A stretch of DNA of 13,330 nucleotides from CAINVV01 sp964506325 (lineage in GTDB: Bacteria; Bacteroidota; Bacteroidia; Bacteroidales; Prolixibacteraceae): the NCBI GenBank assembly GCA_964506325.1, contig CAZDLO010000099.1:1-13330 (forward strand), given 5' to 3'. Positions within the stretch are counted from its first letter, which is position 1. Every line of letters begins with the position of its first letter. The notes under the pieces are model-generated. The model searched no databases, was not told the origin of the DNA, and saw only the letters and a list, made by a program, of their open reading frames with translations. Position numbers and translations under genes: made by a program. Below, piece by piece: positions 1 through 7,130 of this stretch.

Positions 1-717
1 CAGGAACCTGATGACGATAATTTAGAAGTAAGACGGGAAGGCATCGACTATTCCTCATCAAACATAGGTAAAAATAGCAAACTTGGGCCTCATTATCCAG
101 ATACAATACCGGGTGTATTAAAACGTATGATCGAAGAACTTGATAAAAGTGTCGGTACAATCATTCGTACTCTTCAAGATTACAAAATCGACAACAACAC
201 ATTGGTCTTCTTTATGTCCGACAATGGCCAGTATACAAATTACGAGGAGCTATGGCCACAAGTTGGGTCAAATAGCCCATTGCGGGGACAAAAAGGGAAT
301 GTATGGGAAGGAGGACACCGTGTTCCGGCAATTGCATGGTGGCCTGGTCATATTCCTCCCCTATCTGCAACTGACCAAACTGTTATGACGATGGACATTG
401 TACCCACAATCTTAGATTTACTCCACATTAAAACACCGACAAAAAATAGTCCAAATCAATTGGATGGTATCAGTATTCTTCCATTATTAGTCAAGAGGAA
501 TGAAACGTTAAAATCCAGGGAGTTATTTTGGCGCGTAAATACTAATAAAGCAGTTCGGCGTGGCCCATGGAAATTAGTTGTCCAGGATAAATCTTTTTAT
601 CTGTTTAATCTTTCTGAAGATATTTCAGAATCAAAAGATCTCTTTTCTAAAAATCCAATTCTTGTTAAGAGAATGAAGAAGAGTTTGTTAAACTGGGAAA
701 AGAGTGTTTCCAACTGA
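1..717 (+). CDS. Sulfatase (type I, formylglycine family), C-terminal part; 5' end outside window
   Basis: The frame is open from base 1, so this is the last 238 residues of a longer protein; the first in-frame Met (127) is internal. Visible sulfatase-family features are VFFMSDNGQ at bases 208-234, which matches the conserved SDNG segment, then LRGQKGNVWEGGHRVPA, the usual RGxKxxxxEGGxRVP block, then MDIVPTILDLL and LDGISILPLL, typical of the C-terminal subdomain of glycan sulfatases. Such enzymes hydrolyse sulfate esters, usually in the periplasm or at the cell surface. The catalytic C/S-x-P-S-R motif and the signal peptide would lie upstream and cannot be checked. The gene ends in two consecutive TGA codons (715-720), 58 bp before the oxidoreductase start, so the two are probably co-transcribed. 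The exact substrate cannot be read from this part. Confidence 0.93.
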   Translation, partial: QEPDDDNLEVRREGIDYSSSNIGKNSKLGPHYPDTIPGVLKRMIEELDKSVGTIIRTLQDYKIDNNTLVFFMSDNGQYTNYEELWPQVGSNSPLRGQKGNVWEGGHRVPAIAWWPGHIPPLSATDQTVMTMDIVPTILDLLHIKTPTKNSPNQLDGISILPLLVKRNETLKSRELFWRVNTNKAVRRGPWKLVVQDKSFYLFNLSEDISESKDLFSKNPILVKRMKKSLLNWEKSVSN

Positions 718-775
718 TGATAGTATGGAAAAAAATTAAAAGCACACATAAACGCAGCTTAAATTATTTTGTAAT

Positions 776-2152
776 ATGAATAAGTCAGTTAATTCTGCTA
801 ATTATTTTGATGTAATCGTTTGTGGAGGAGGTCCTTCCGGGGTTGCAGCAGCATTGTCAGCCTCCCGAAGAGGAGCAAAAACTTTGCTTATCGAGCGATA
901 CGGCTTCTGTGGTGGAATGTCTACAGCAGCACTTGTTAATCCTTGGTCGGGTCATGAATATACAAGTCAGGCAACTGGCGCTTATGGGTCCCTAATCTGT
1001 GGCATATTTAAGGAAATAGTATCTAAACTTTCAAAACTTGGCGGGTATAGTTCTGCATTGACTGCTTCTGCTTTTGATGAAGAAATGCTTAAATATGTTT
1101 ACGATCAGTTGTTGATTGAATCTGGTGTAACAATTCGCTATCACTCATTCCTCCAATCAGTTGAAAAGTTGGGGGACTCCATTTCTTCTATAACGGTATT
1201 TTCAAAGGGAGGAATTGAAATTTTTACTGCGAAAAATTTCATCGACTGCACCGGTGATGCGGATCTTGCTTCCCTTGCAGGTGTACAATTTAAAACGGGA
1301 CGGGATGAGGATGGCCTAACACAAGCGATGACAGTAAGTTTCAGAATGGGGAATGTTGATAAGGAGGAGATGATTGCTACTGGTAATTTAAGAGCTGCCC
1401 GGGCATTGGTGGAACCATTTTTTCAGAAGGCATTGGCGACATCTGAACTTTTTTATCCTTACAGAAATTTCATTCATTTTTATGATTATCCCCGACCCGG
1501 AGTTCTACACTTTAATATGACAAGAATCACAGCAGTTTCAGGATTGTCAGCTATTGACCTTTCCTATGCAGAAATGGAAGGTCGTAGACAAGCTTTTCTT
1601 ATGGGTGGGTGGCTTATTAAAACAGTTCCCTGGTTTAATAACGCCTATGTTGAAAAAGTAGGATGTCAGGTCGGTGTAAGAGAAACCAGGCATATTAGAG
1701 GTTTGTACACGATGCAAAAAGAAGATATAATCAAAGCTGCCAAATATAATGATGGAATTACCAGGTCAAGATATTTTATTGATATCCATAATCCCAAAGG
1801 CGCAAATGATGTTCAGCAACTCAAAGGAACACAGGGTGCACTTGACGAAAACTTCGCTCCACCCCCCGGAGATTTCTATGAGATTCCTTTCCGATGTTTA
1901 TTAAATGCTGATTGCCCAAATATTATAGTAGCATGCAGAGCTATATCCGCCACTCATGAGGCATCTGCAGCAATAAGAGTTATGGCAACAATGCACGGAT
2001 TAGGTGAAGCTGCCGGTATTGCCGCTGCTGAGGCTACTCAAAGTAACAAAAATGTAAACGGTATTTCAGGGGAATGGGTAAGAAGTCAAATCCCATATAT
2101 GCAGGAAGATCCTGATTTCGGATTTCCATGGAGTAGTTCTGTAAATAATTAA
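776..2152 (+). CDS. FAD-dependent oxidoreductase (FAD_oxidored, PF12831-like)
   Basis: 458 residues. The N-terminus is a Rossmann dinucleotide-binding fold: DVIVCGGGPSG at residues 12-22 supplies the GxGxxG loop, with E40 at the end of beta-2 to hold the ribose. Further family marks are IDCTGDADLASLAGV (156-170), GVRETRHIRG (300-309) and the C-terminal FAD-contacting segment from about 386 (ACRAISATHEA) through GLGEAAGIAAA. This family is often annotated as putative xanthan lyase but is a flavin oxidoreductase. It is frequent in Bacteroidota glycan loci, and its substrate is usually unknown. No signal peptide is seen, so it is probably cytoplasmic. It lies between the sulfatase and the symporter (33 bp before the symporter), which suggests oxidation of a sugar imported by that symporter; that role is inference. 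Confidence 0.92.
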   Translation: MNKSVNSANYFDVIVCGGGPSGVAAALSASRRGAKTLLIERYGFCGGMSTAALVNPWSGHEYTSQATGAYGSLICGIFKEIVSKLSKLGGYSSALTASAFDEEMLKYVYDQLLIESGVTIRYHSFLQSVEKLGDSISSITVFSKGGIEIFTAKNFIDCTGDADLASLAGVQFKTGRDEDGLTQAMTVSFRMGNVDKEEMIATGNLRAARALVEPFFQKALATSELFYPYRNFIHFYDYPRPGVLHFNMTRITAVSGLSAIDLSYAEMEGRRQAFLMGGWLIKTVPWFNNAYVEKVGCQVGVRETRHIRGLYTMQKEDIIKAAKYNDGITRSRYFIDIHNPKGANDVQQLKGTQGALDENFAPPPGDFYEIPFRCLLNADCPNIIVACRAISATHEASAAIRVMATMHGLGEAAGIAAAEATQSNKNVNGISGEWVRSQIPYMQEDPDFGFPWSSSVNN

Positions 2153-2185
2153 TTTCTTGAACCCTTAAATATTAGTAATCCTCAG

Positions 2186-3772
2186 ATGAAATTACCTTTA
2201 TTAGATATGCTAATCATTGTAATATACATGATTGCAATTGTTGGGTTTGGCAGTTGGTTTGTTAGAAAGAATAAAACGAGTAATGATTTTATGATAGCTG
2301 GAAATTCCATTCCTGGATGGGCTGTCGGATTATCATATTTTGGAACTTATGTTAGCAGCAATTCATTTGTTGGAATCATAGGAATTGCATTTGGCACAAA
2401 CTGGAACTATTTTGTTTTTAGTCTTGCAATTCCTTTGGCAGTGTGGATTGGCACAAAGTATTTTGTCCCATTCTATCGACACGGAGGGGAGATATCTGCT
2501 TACCATCATATGGAAAAGAGATTTGGACCATGGGCAAGAACCTATTCAATGATATGCTTTTTGCTTATCCAGGTGTCAAGAATTGCAACGATTACTTTTG
2601 GCGTTGCATTGGTTTTGAACGGCATGACAGGTTGGAGTATGGGATCAATAATAATTGTCTTCGGATTACTAACTACACTATATACTCTATTAGGAGGTAT
2701 TAAAGCAGTTATTTGGACAGAAGTGGTTCAGTCAGTAGTGTTTTTTTCTGGTGCTGTTATTTTGTTTCTGTTTATAATATTTGGAATCGAGGGTGGTCCA
2801 TCGAATGCAATAAAAATAGCATCTGAGCATTCAAAGTTTTCTTTAGGTTCATTTGACTTATCTTTCTCAAAATCTACTTTTTGGGTTGTATTCTTATATG
2901 GTCTGTTTATGAATGTCAAGGCTTTTGGATTCGATCAGACTTATATTCAACGATATCATACGGCAAAAACTGATAGTGATGCACGAAAATCTTTATGGCT
3001 TGGTATTCTCCTATATGTTCCCATTTCATTGTTGTTTTTTAGTACTGGATCAACATTATTTTCCTATTATCAAACTCAACCGGATTTATTGAATGACTTA
3101 AAACAAAAATCCGCAATAACATTATCTGGAGGTAATGTTATTAAATTAGACGATGAAACAACTAATTATAAAATTAAAGAAATAGCATCCACAATAACAA
3201 TCCGTGAAATTGCAGATCAGGCATTACCGCATTTTATGAAAAACAGGTTACCCCAAGGAGTTGCAGGAATTATTATTGCATCAATTTTAGCAGCAGCTAT
3301 GAGTACGCTTAGTACCTGTTATAATAGTTCTTCAACAATTTTGTTGAAGGATATATATGAAAGGTATATCAAAAAAAGGACAAATGACAGGAGAGATTTA
3401 TTCTTATTAAGAATTGGGACTTTATTGGTCGGTACTATTGGAACACTCATATCATTGTTGATGATTGGTGTTCAAAGTATTTTGGCAATATGGTGGCAAT
3501 TGACCGGAATATTTGCTGGGGCAATGTTAGGTCTGTTCATTCTTGGATTTATAGTGAAAAAAGCAGATCGTGTCGCTGCTGTTATTTCCGTAGTAGTGGG
3601 AATACTGGTTATTGTTTGGGTTACGTTTTCTTCAAAAATTCAAATTATTCCGAAATTTTTACAGAGCCCTTTTCATATTTATATGAGTGTAGTAATAGCA
3701 ACTTTGAGTATGTTTCTCGTTGGCCTATTTGTTACTTATCTAAGAAATAAAACCATCCAAAAGAATAATTAA
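2186..3772 (+). CDS. Sodium:solute symporter (SSS family)
   Basis: 528 residues with about 13-14 hydrophobic segments. Family marks: the first helix followed by SWFVRKNKTSNDFMIAG, then SIPGWAVGLSYFGTYVSSNSFVG (41-63), GGIKAVIWTEVVQSVVFFSG (170-189), DQTYIQRYHTAK (250-261), and the sodium-site helix GIIIASILAAAMSTLSTCYNSSSTILLKDIY (361-391), where the closely spaced Ser/Thr residues correspond to the Na2 site of vSGLT-type transporters. A hydrophilic stretch at about 296-345 lies between helices and is probably an extracytoplasmic loop. The protein imports a small solute, often a sugar, uronate or sialic acid, driven by sodium across the inner membrane. As last gene of the sulfatase-oxidoreductase-symporter run, it would take up the desulfated product. 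The substrate cannot be assigned from sequence. Confidence 0.94.
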   Translation: MKLPLLDMLIIVIYMIAIVGFGSWFVRKNKTSNDFMIAGNSIPGWAVGLSYFGTYVSSNSFVGIIGIAFGTNWNYFVFSLAIPLAVWIGTKYFVPFYRHGGEISAYHHMEKRFGPWARTYSMICFLLIQVSRIATITFGVALVLNGMTGWSMGSIIIVFGLLTTLYTLLGGIKAVIWTEVVQSVVFFSGAVILFLFIIFGIEGGPSNAIKIASEHSKFSLGSFDLSFSKSTFWVVFLYGLFMNVKAFGFDQTYIQRYHTAKTDSDARKSLWLGILLYVPISLLFFSTGSTLFSYYQTQPDLLNDLKQKSAITLSGGNVIKLDDETTNYKIKEIASTITIREIADQALPHFMKNRLPQGVAGIIIASILAAAMSTLSTCYNSSSTILLKDIYERYIKKRTNDRRDLFLLRIGTLLVGTIGTLISLLMIGVQSILAIWWQLTGIFAGAMLGLFILGFIVKKADRVAAVISVVVGILVIVWVTFSSKIQIIPKFLQSPFHIYMSVVIATLSMFLVGLFVTYLRNKTIQKNN

Positions 3773-3784
3773 AATACAACGTTT

Positions 3785-3848
3785 CACTGGTTGATACTGG
3801 TTAACACTGATTGTCATTTACACTTTTTATTTTCCACTGGTTGATACT
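3785..3848 (+). repeat. Dispersed repeat R2, copy A
   Basis: This 64-bp segment matches 6443-6506 at 57 of 64 positions without gaps (my hand alignment). It starts with CACTGGTTGATAC, and that motif recurs near its own end (CACTGGTTGATACTGGTT at 3786-3803 region and again from 3836), so the unit has internal repetition. It begins 13 bp after the symporter stop codon. Copy B also lies just past the 3' end of a gene. No open frame or hairpin was evident. Confidence 0.8.
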
Positions 3849-3944
3849 GGTTGTTGGAAAGCCGGCCAGTTTCCTGACGGGTAATTGGTAGTGGAAAACA
3901 ACAATAAAATAATTGTCCCGACAGCATTTAGACCCTATCTATTC

Positions 3945-3977
3945 TTGTCGCAATACCAGCCATGTTTTGTACTTTTG
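3945..3977 (+). promoter_or_regulatory. Candidate Bacteroidota promoter for the lipoprotein gene
   Basis: TACTTTTG at 3970-3977 matches the -7 consensus TAnnTTTG exactly. A TTG at 3945-3947 could serve as the -33 element, with 22 bp between them (slightly longer than usual). The start codon at 4003 follows 25 bp downstream of the -7 box, leaving a short leader. This is a motif match only. Confidence 0.45.
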
Positions 3978-4002
3978 TTATTCATCCATCCATTCTAATT
4001 AA

Positions 4003-4575
4003 ATGAACAAACGAAATATCTACCTTTTATTGGTAATTATCTTATCAATTAGTTGCTCTCCCAAGAAACACCTGGTATTTAACAATGTCCCTATTGATGG
4101 ACCTCTGAATAAATTTGCAATGGAGCTAACCAAATCAGGATTTATCCTGACTGACACGGCAAAAAGAAATGAGATCATGCTTAAAGGAGTATTTTTAAAT
4201 AACGATTGCAAAATTTACGTTTTTGGCACAAATGGAAATAATTTGGCTTATAAGGTAATTGCCGAACTGCCGGGTGAAGTTCATGATTCACTTCAGTCTG
4301 ATTTTGGAAAGTTGCAAAAGCTGTTCTCAACAAAATATGGAATCGGATACAGTAAATACCAGCAATATAAAAAGAGTGAAAGACTACTGTATAAAGTGCC
4401 GGAAAGGAATGTAATGACAGGAGATTTTACCAAATATACCACAGATTCAGGTGAAATAACTTTGGAAGTCCAGGAAGGATATATTTCAATAACCTATTTA
4501 GATCAACTGAATAATGAAATCAGGAAGAGAGAAATGGAGGAAGGGAATAAAAAAGAGCTAAACGAAGAGAGATAG
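4003..4575 (+). CDS. Hypothetical lipoprotein, Bacteroidota-specific type
   Basis: 190 residues. The N-terminus MNKRNIYLLLVIILSISC is a lipoprotein signal: basic start, hydrophobic core and Cys18 as the probable lipidated residue, although Ser at -3 makes the lipobox imperfect. The mature part begins with a lysine-containing spacer, then VFNNVPIDGPLNKFAMELTKSGF, a pattern (xxIPIDG...F...L...GF) that recalls small Bacteroides hypothetical proteins with no assigned function. The last about 20 residues are highly charged (RKREMEEGNKKELNEER). It stands alone: the upstream operon ends 230 bp before, and the next 600 bp hold no convincing gene. A TAnnTTTG promoter lies just upstream. I do not recognise a function. 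It is probably anchored in a membrane facing the periplasm. Confidence 0.8.
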   Translation: MNKRNIYLLLVIILSISCSPKKHLVFNNVPIDGPLNKFAMELTKSGFILTDTAKRNEIMLKGVFLNNDCKIYVFGTNGNNLAYKVIAELPGEVHDSLQSDFGKLQKLFSTKYGIGYSKYQQYKKSERLLYKVPERNVMTGDFTKYTTDSGEITLEVQEGYISITYLDQLNNEIRKREMEEGNKKELNEER

Positions 4576-4938
4576 AATTACACTTCGCGGAATAACCCAA
4601 ATGACATCAACCTTTCGCACCGGCAATTCAAAGGCTGCAAGTGTAAATATTTCATTAACAAGCCTCCAATAAATATCGATAGAGAAACGGTAAGTAACGA
4701 TTGTCAATAAACCTACAAATGAGTGTGAAAGATGTAACTCTTTCCAGAAATCCTGTAACGATTTCAGTGTCTTCAATTTTCAACTTTGTTCTAAAAGAAT
4801 TCACTGATGCGGATGAATCCTGAAAATTCGATATGATATCGGAATAAATGGATATACAATTGATGTTAAAGGGAATTTTCTGAATAAAAGACCAACCATA
4901 TCCAAAACATACTAAATATTCTTTTGAATCCACTGAAA
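4576..4938. other. Gene-poor stretch, no supported gene
   Basis: Between the hypothetical lipoprotein and repeat R4 no frame carries a recognisable protein. The minus strand has an open frame of 96 codons (4655-4945) and one of 72 codons (4558-4776), and the plus strand has several stretches of 40-odd open codons. None has a recognisable motif, a signal peptide or a plausible leader, and they overlap each other in different frames. The start codon of the 96-codon frame lies inside the R4 repeat. The stretch may be decayed coding sequence, but I could not tell from what. Confidence 0.5.
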
Positions 4939-4982
4939 TAGCCATCCCGACAAGTCGGGACCAACCGAAAATGATTATGTGG
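4939..4982 (+). repeat. Repeat R4, copy 1 (44 bp, identical to 5095-5138)
   Basis: An exact 44-bp direct repeat of 5095-5138. It contains the perfect inverted repeat TCCCGACAAGTCGGGA (4945-4960; 6-bp arms, 4-base loop). The two copies lie on either side of the N gap; copy 2 begins at the first base after the Ns. It may be a true repeat that broke the assembly, or a contig-end duplication created during scaffolding. Confidence 0.85.
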
Positions 4983-4996
4983 TTATTCTGAACACA

Positions 4997-5084
4997 CCGG
5001 AGAAAAAAATCACCCTACGCCGGGGATTATTGAACCATTATTGCAGGATATAAGTATATAAAAATCAAAAAATTATGGATTGAT
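4997..5084 (+). repeat. Dispersed repeat R3, copy 1, cut by the assembly gap
   Basis: These 88 bp align with 11204-11290 with about 11 mismatches and one 1-base gap. The best conserved core is TTATTGAACCATTATTGC followed by GGATATAAG. The homology runs right up to the first N at 5085, so the true end is hidden. The segment directly follows R4 copy 1. No coding potential is seen in either copy. Confidence 0.8.
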
Positions 5085-5094
5085 NNNNNNNNNN
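5085..5094. other. Assembly gap (10 N)
   Basis: Ten Ns join two contigs. A run of exactly 10 is a common placeholder, so the real distance is unknown. Repeats R4 and R3 lie at this junction, which fits a repeat-induced contig break. Order and spacing across this point should be treated as provisional. Confidence 0.98.
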
Positions 5095-5138
5095 TAGCCA
5101 TCCCGACAAGTCGGGACCAACCGAAAATGATTATGTGG
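5095..5138 (+). repeat. Repeat R4, copy 2
   Basis: Identical over 44 bp to 4939-4982 and begins immediately after the Ns; it includes the inverted repeat TCCCGACAAGTCGGGA at 5101-5116. It ends 38 bp before the metallophosphoesterase start, so it lies in that gene's leader or promoter region. Confidence 0.85.
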
Positions 5139-5176
5139 GCATTCCATCTGGCCATTAAAAAACAAATTATATACGC

Positions 5177-6175
5177 ATGAAACAACTACAATATTTTATT
5201 TCATTTTTGATCATCTCTGTTTTTTTCTATAGTTGCTCAAATTCAAAGATTGACCGAATTAAAAATGAAGACAGAAATTTCTCCTTTATCTTTATGACTG
5301 ATATTCATCTAAAACCCAATCATGGATATCCAGACCTTCCTCAAACTTCTGCCTTAAGTCCCCATAAGGCTTTCTCAATGGCAATAGACACAGCAAACAA
5401 GCTGGGTGCCGATTTTGCCATCATGGGGGGAGACCAGGTGTTCGATGTGATGAGGGGACAAAGCCACGCCGACTCTTTGTTTCAGGATTACACAGAGGCA
5501 GTTAAAGCATTGAATATGCCTGTTTACCATACCATTGGAAATCATGACCTGTTTGGTATTTATGAGGAAGGAAACACAAGTACATCACACCCGGATTATA
5601 AATATGGAATGTTTGAACGCCATCTGGGGAAAACTTACTACTCATTCAACCACAAAGGGTGGCATTTTATAGTGTTAAATACACTGGATGTGAAGGATAA
5701 AAGATACATTGGATTTGTATCTGAAGAACAGATAAACTGGCTTCAGCGGGATTTGGCTGAGGTTGACGCGGAAACACCCATTGCCGTTTCTACACATCTT
5801 CCCCTGGTATCGGCAATCCGACAGATATATCCCGTCCGGAATCAACCGGAAAGTTCCAATGATCAGTGGATAGTTAACCGGCAGGAAATACTGGATCTAT
5901 TCACGAACCATAACCTGAAACTTGTCCTGCAAGGTCATTTACATATCATGGAAGATATTTATATCCATCAATCGGGCATCCATTTTATTACCGGTGGTTC
6001 CATAGCAGGCCGCCCTTCGTGGCAGGGTTTCAGAAACGATGAATCCTCCGGCTTCCTTTTGATAAAAATTAAAGACCAGGATATTTCATGGGATTTCATC
6101 AACTTCGGTTGGCGTGATTATATATTGAATTATGGATCAGACTCCATAATCAATACTGGAAATGAAAAAGATTGA
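5177..6175 (+). CDS. Secreted calcineurin-like metallophosphoesterase (lipoprotein)
   Basis: 332 residues. The N-terminal signal MKQLQYFISFLIISVFFYSC ends at Cys20, a likely lipidation site. The dinuclear-metal motifs of the calcineurin-like fold all appear in order: D42 and H44 in MTDIHL, D86 in GGDQVFD, N122-H123-D124 in GNHD, H207 in STHLP, and H254/H256 in GHLH. The protein should therefore hydrolyse phosphomono- or diesters in the periplasm or at the surface; the natural substrate cannot be predicted. The length fits single-domain family members. It stands alone, 82 bp after the assembly gap and with R4 copy 2 just upstream, so promoter sequence may be incomplete in this scaffold. No neighbour points to a specific pathway. 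Confidence 0.92.
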   Translation: MKQLQYFISFLIISVFFYSCSNSKIDRIKNEDRNFSFIFMTDIHLKPNHGYPDLPQTSALSPHKAFSMAIDTANKLGADFAIMGGDQVFDVMRGQSHADSLFQDYTEAVKALNMPVYHTIGNHDLFGIYEEGNTSTSHPDYKYGMFERHLGKTYYSFNHKGWHFIVLNTLDVKDKRYIGFVSEEQINWLQRDLAEVDAETPIAVSTHLPLVSAIRQIYPVRNQPESSNDQWIVNRQEILDLFTNHNLKLVLQGHLHIMEDIYIHQSGIHFITGGSIAGRPSWQGFRNDESSGFLLIKIKDQDISWDFINFGWRDYILNYGSDSIINTGNEKD

Positions 6176-6238
6176 TTTATAGTGAGCTCCTCCCATTAAT
6201 GGAAGTTAGAAGAGTAAATGTGTAAAATGAGATTGCCA

Positions 6239-6380
6239 TTTCGTATAAAAATAAACGAACTTATGTGCTGATTTTCTCAGCCCAAAACCACCCAATTCCC
6301 CCAAATTCCGGCCTCTTCCTGGCGTAAAAAAGAAAACACCTGCAAGTCGGTCTTGTAAGTGCTTGACTATTAGGGTGGAC
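6239..6380. repeat. Dispersed repeat R1, copy 1
   Basis: About 142 bp that align along their length with 9323-9466 and 11055-11200. The shared order is TTCGT...ACGAA (short inverted repeat, 6240-6259), then a TTTTCTCAG block, a CACC...CCCCCAAA block, CTTCCTGGCGT, AAAGAAAACACC, a hairpin at 6337-6361 and AGGGTGGAC. The three copies are clearly related but diverged. There is no convincing reading frame. This copy lies between two convergent genes, the metallophosphoesterase (+) and the FMN-binding protein (-). Confidence 0.85.
6333..6361 (-). terminator. Hairpin with T-tract in R1 copy 1, possible minus-strand terminator
   Basis: Arms CACCTGCAAG (6337-6346) and CTTGTAAGTG (6352-6361) pair with one mismatch and one G-T. 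On the minus strand the stem is followed by TTTTCTTTTTT, as in an intrinsic terminator. It lies about 180 bp beyond the end of the FMN-binding gene, which is transcribed toward it. Because the hairpin is part of a repeat, termination may be only one of its roles. Confidence 0.45.
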
Positions 6381-6442
6381 CCGGCTCATCCTTTCTGGAG
6401 ACTCGCTGACTATGAGTGGGTTATCCTACCAAATCAAGATAC

Positions 6443-6506
6443 CACTGGTTGATACCTATTAACACCGGTTGTCATTTACACCTTTTATTTTCCACTGTTT
6501 GATACT
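6443..6506. repeat. Dispersed repeat R2, copy B
   Basis: A 64-bp match to 3785-3848 (57 of 64 identical, no gaps). It lies 62 bp after R1 copy 1 and 36 bp from the stop codon of the FMN-binding gene. Relative to that minus-strand gene it has the opposite orientation to copy A relative to the symporter gene, so it is not simply a gene's transcribed tail copied along with the gene. Confidence 0.8.
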
Positions 6507-6542
6507 ATGCTAAATTATTATTGTGGCAACATTTATATCGTG

Positions 6543-7118
6543 TTACATTTTATCTGTAGGGCGGATTCTATTTAGCATTGCGGTTTTTCCCTGAACATCG
6601 GTGACCATTCCGAAGACAGAAATGGTTGCCCCCGAAATCGAATCAACTTCTTTCCCAATACGAAGATTTTTTGTCCCGTCATAACCGGAAAACTGATTCA
6701 GCCATCCTTTGGCAGTTATCTCAGCACCATGCGTCGCCTCATAATTGTACACCCTGGTGGTGATGATCCTGTTCTGCGAATCAAATAGGATGAAATAATC
6801 AAAATATTCAAATTCCCCGTTAAAATCTATGGTCACCAGATTTGAGCAACCACCGGATCTGCAGCAGTTTACCCTCCCAACATATGCAGTGTAAATTTTA
6901 TTTTCATTGCATATGATCTCAAAGAATTTTCCTTTGAGATCATATGAATCTGTCTTTATACCGGGATGGGCCAATTCCTTCAGATGAAAATCCTTGCCGG
7001 ATGGCAGATTGCCTATCTCCCTGAGCAACATTTTCGGTTTGTAGTCAATGTCCTCCTCAGATGAGCTGTTCATCAGAAGTGAAATGATACCAAAAATAAG
7101 TAGAATAGCCGATTTCAT
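6543..7118 (-). CDS. Exported FMN-binding domain protein, probably flavinylated
   Basis: 191 residues. Residues 1-18 form a hydrophobic signal sequence. The C-terminal half matches the FMN_bind domain found in NqrC and RnfG: YEATHGAEI (126-134), then KGWLNQFSGYDG, then DSISGAT (159-165), which fits the flavinylation motif whose last Thr (T165) receives FMN from the transferase ApbE. An unusual NCCRSGGC cluster (84-91; C85, C86, C91) could bind metal or be redox-active. The protein should act outside the cytoplasm as a single-electron carrier. It starts 12 bp after the stop of the porin gene, so the two form an operon, and a peroxiredoxin gene diverges from them. No Rnf/Nqr subunits or ApbE are in the window. 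The fold is well supported; electron donor and acceptor are unknown. Confidence 0.85.
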   Translation of the reverse strand: MKSAILLIFGIISLLMNSSSEEDIDYKPKMLLREIGNLPSGKDFHLKELAHPGIKTDSYDLKGKFFEIICNENKIYTAYVGRVNCCRSGGCSNLVTIDFNGEFEYFDYFILFDSQNRIITTRVYNYEATHGAEITAKGWLNQFSGYDGTKNLRIGKEVDSISGATISVFGMVTDVQGKTAMLNRIRPTDKM

Positions 7119-7130
7119 AATTGCAATGAA

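Noticed and set aside
2153..2185. Possible promoter or attenuator between oxidoreductase and symporter genes
   Set aside because: Only 33 A/T-rich bases with no hairpin and no TAnnTTTG box; read-through from upstream is the simpler view.
4863..4894. Resemblance of ATGTTAAAGGGAATTTTCTG to ATGCTTAAAGGAGTATTTTT in the lipoprotein gene (about 4177)
   Set aside because: The match is short, needs gaps, and the flanking protein translation does not continue the similarity, so a duplicated gene relic cannot be supported.
4655..4945. 96-codon minus-strand open frame next to R4
   Set aside because: No recognisable motif, no leader, and its start codon lies inside the R4 repeat; competing frames of similar length exist on both strands.
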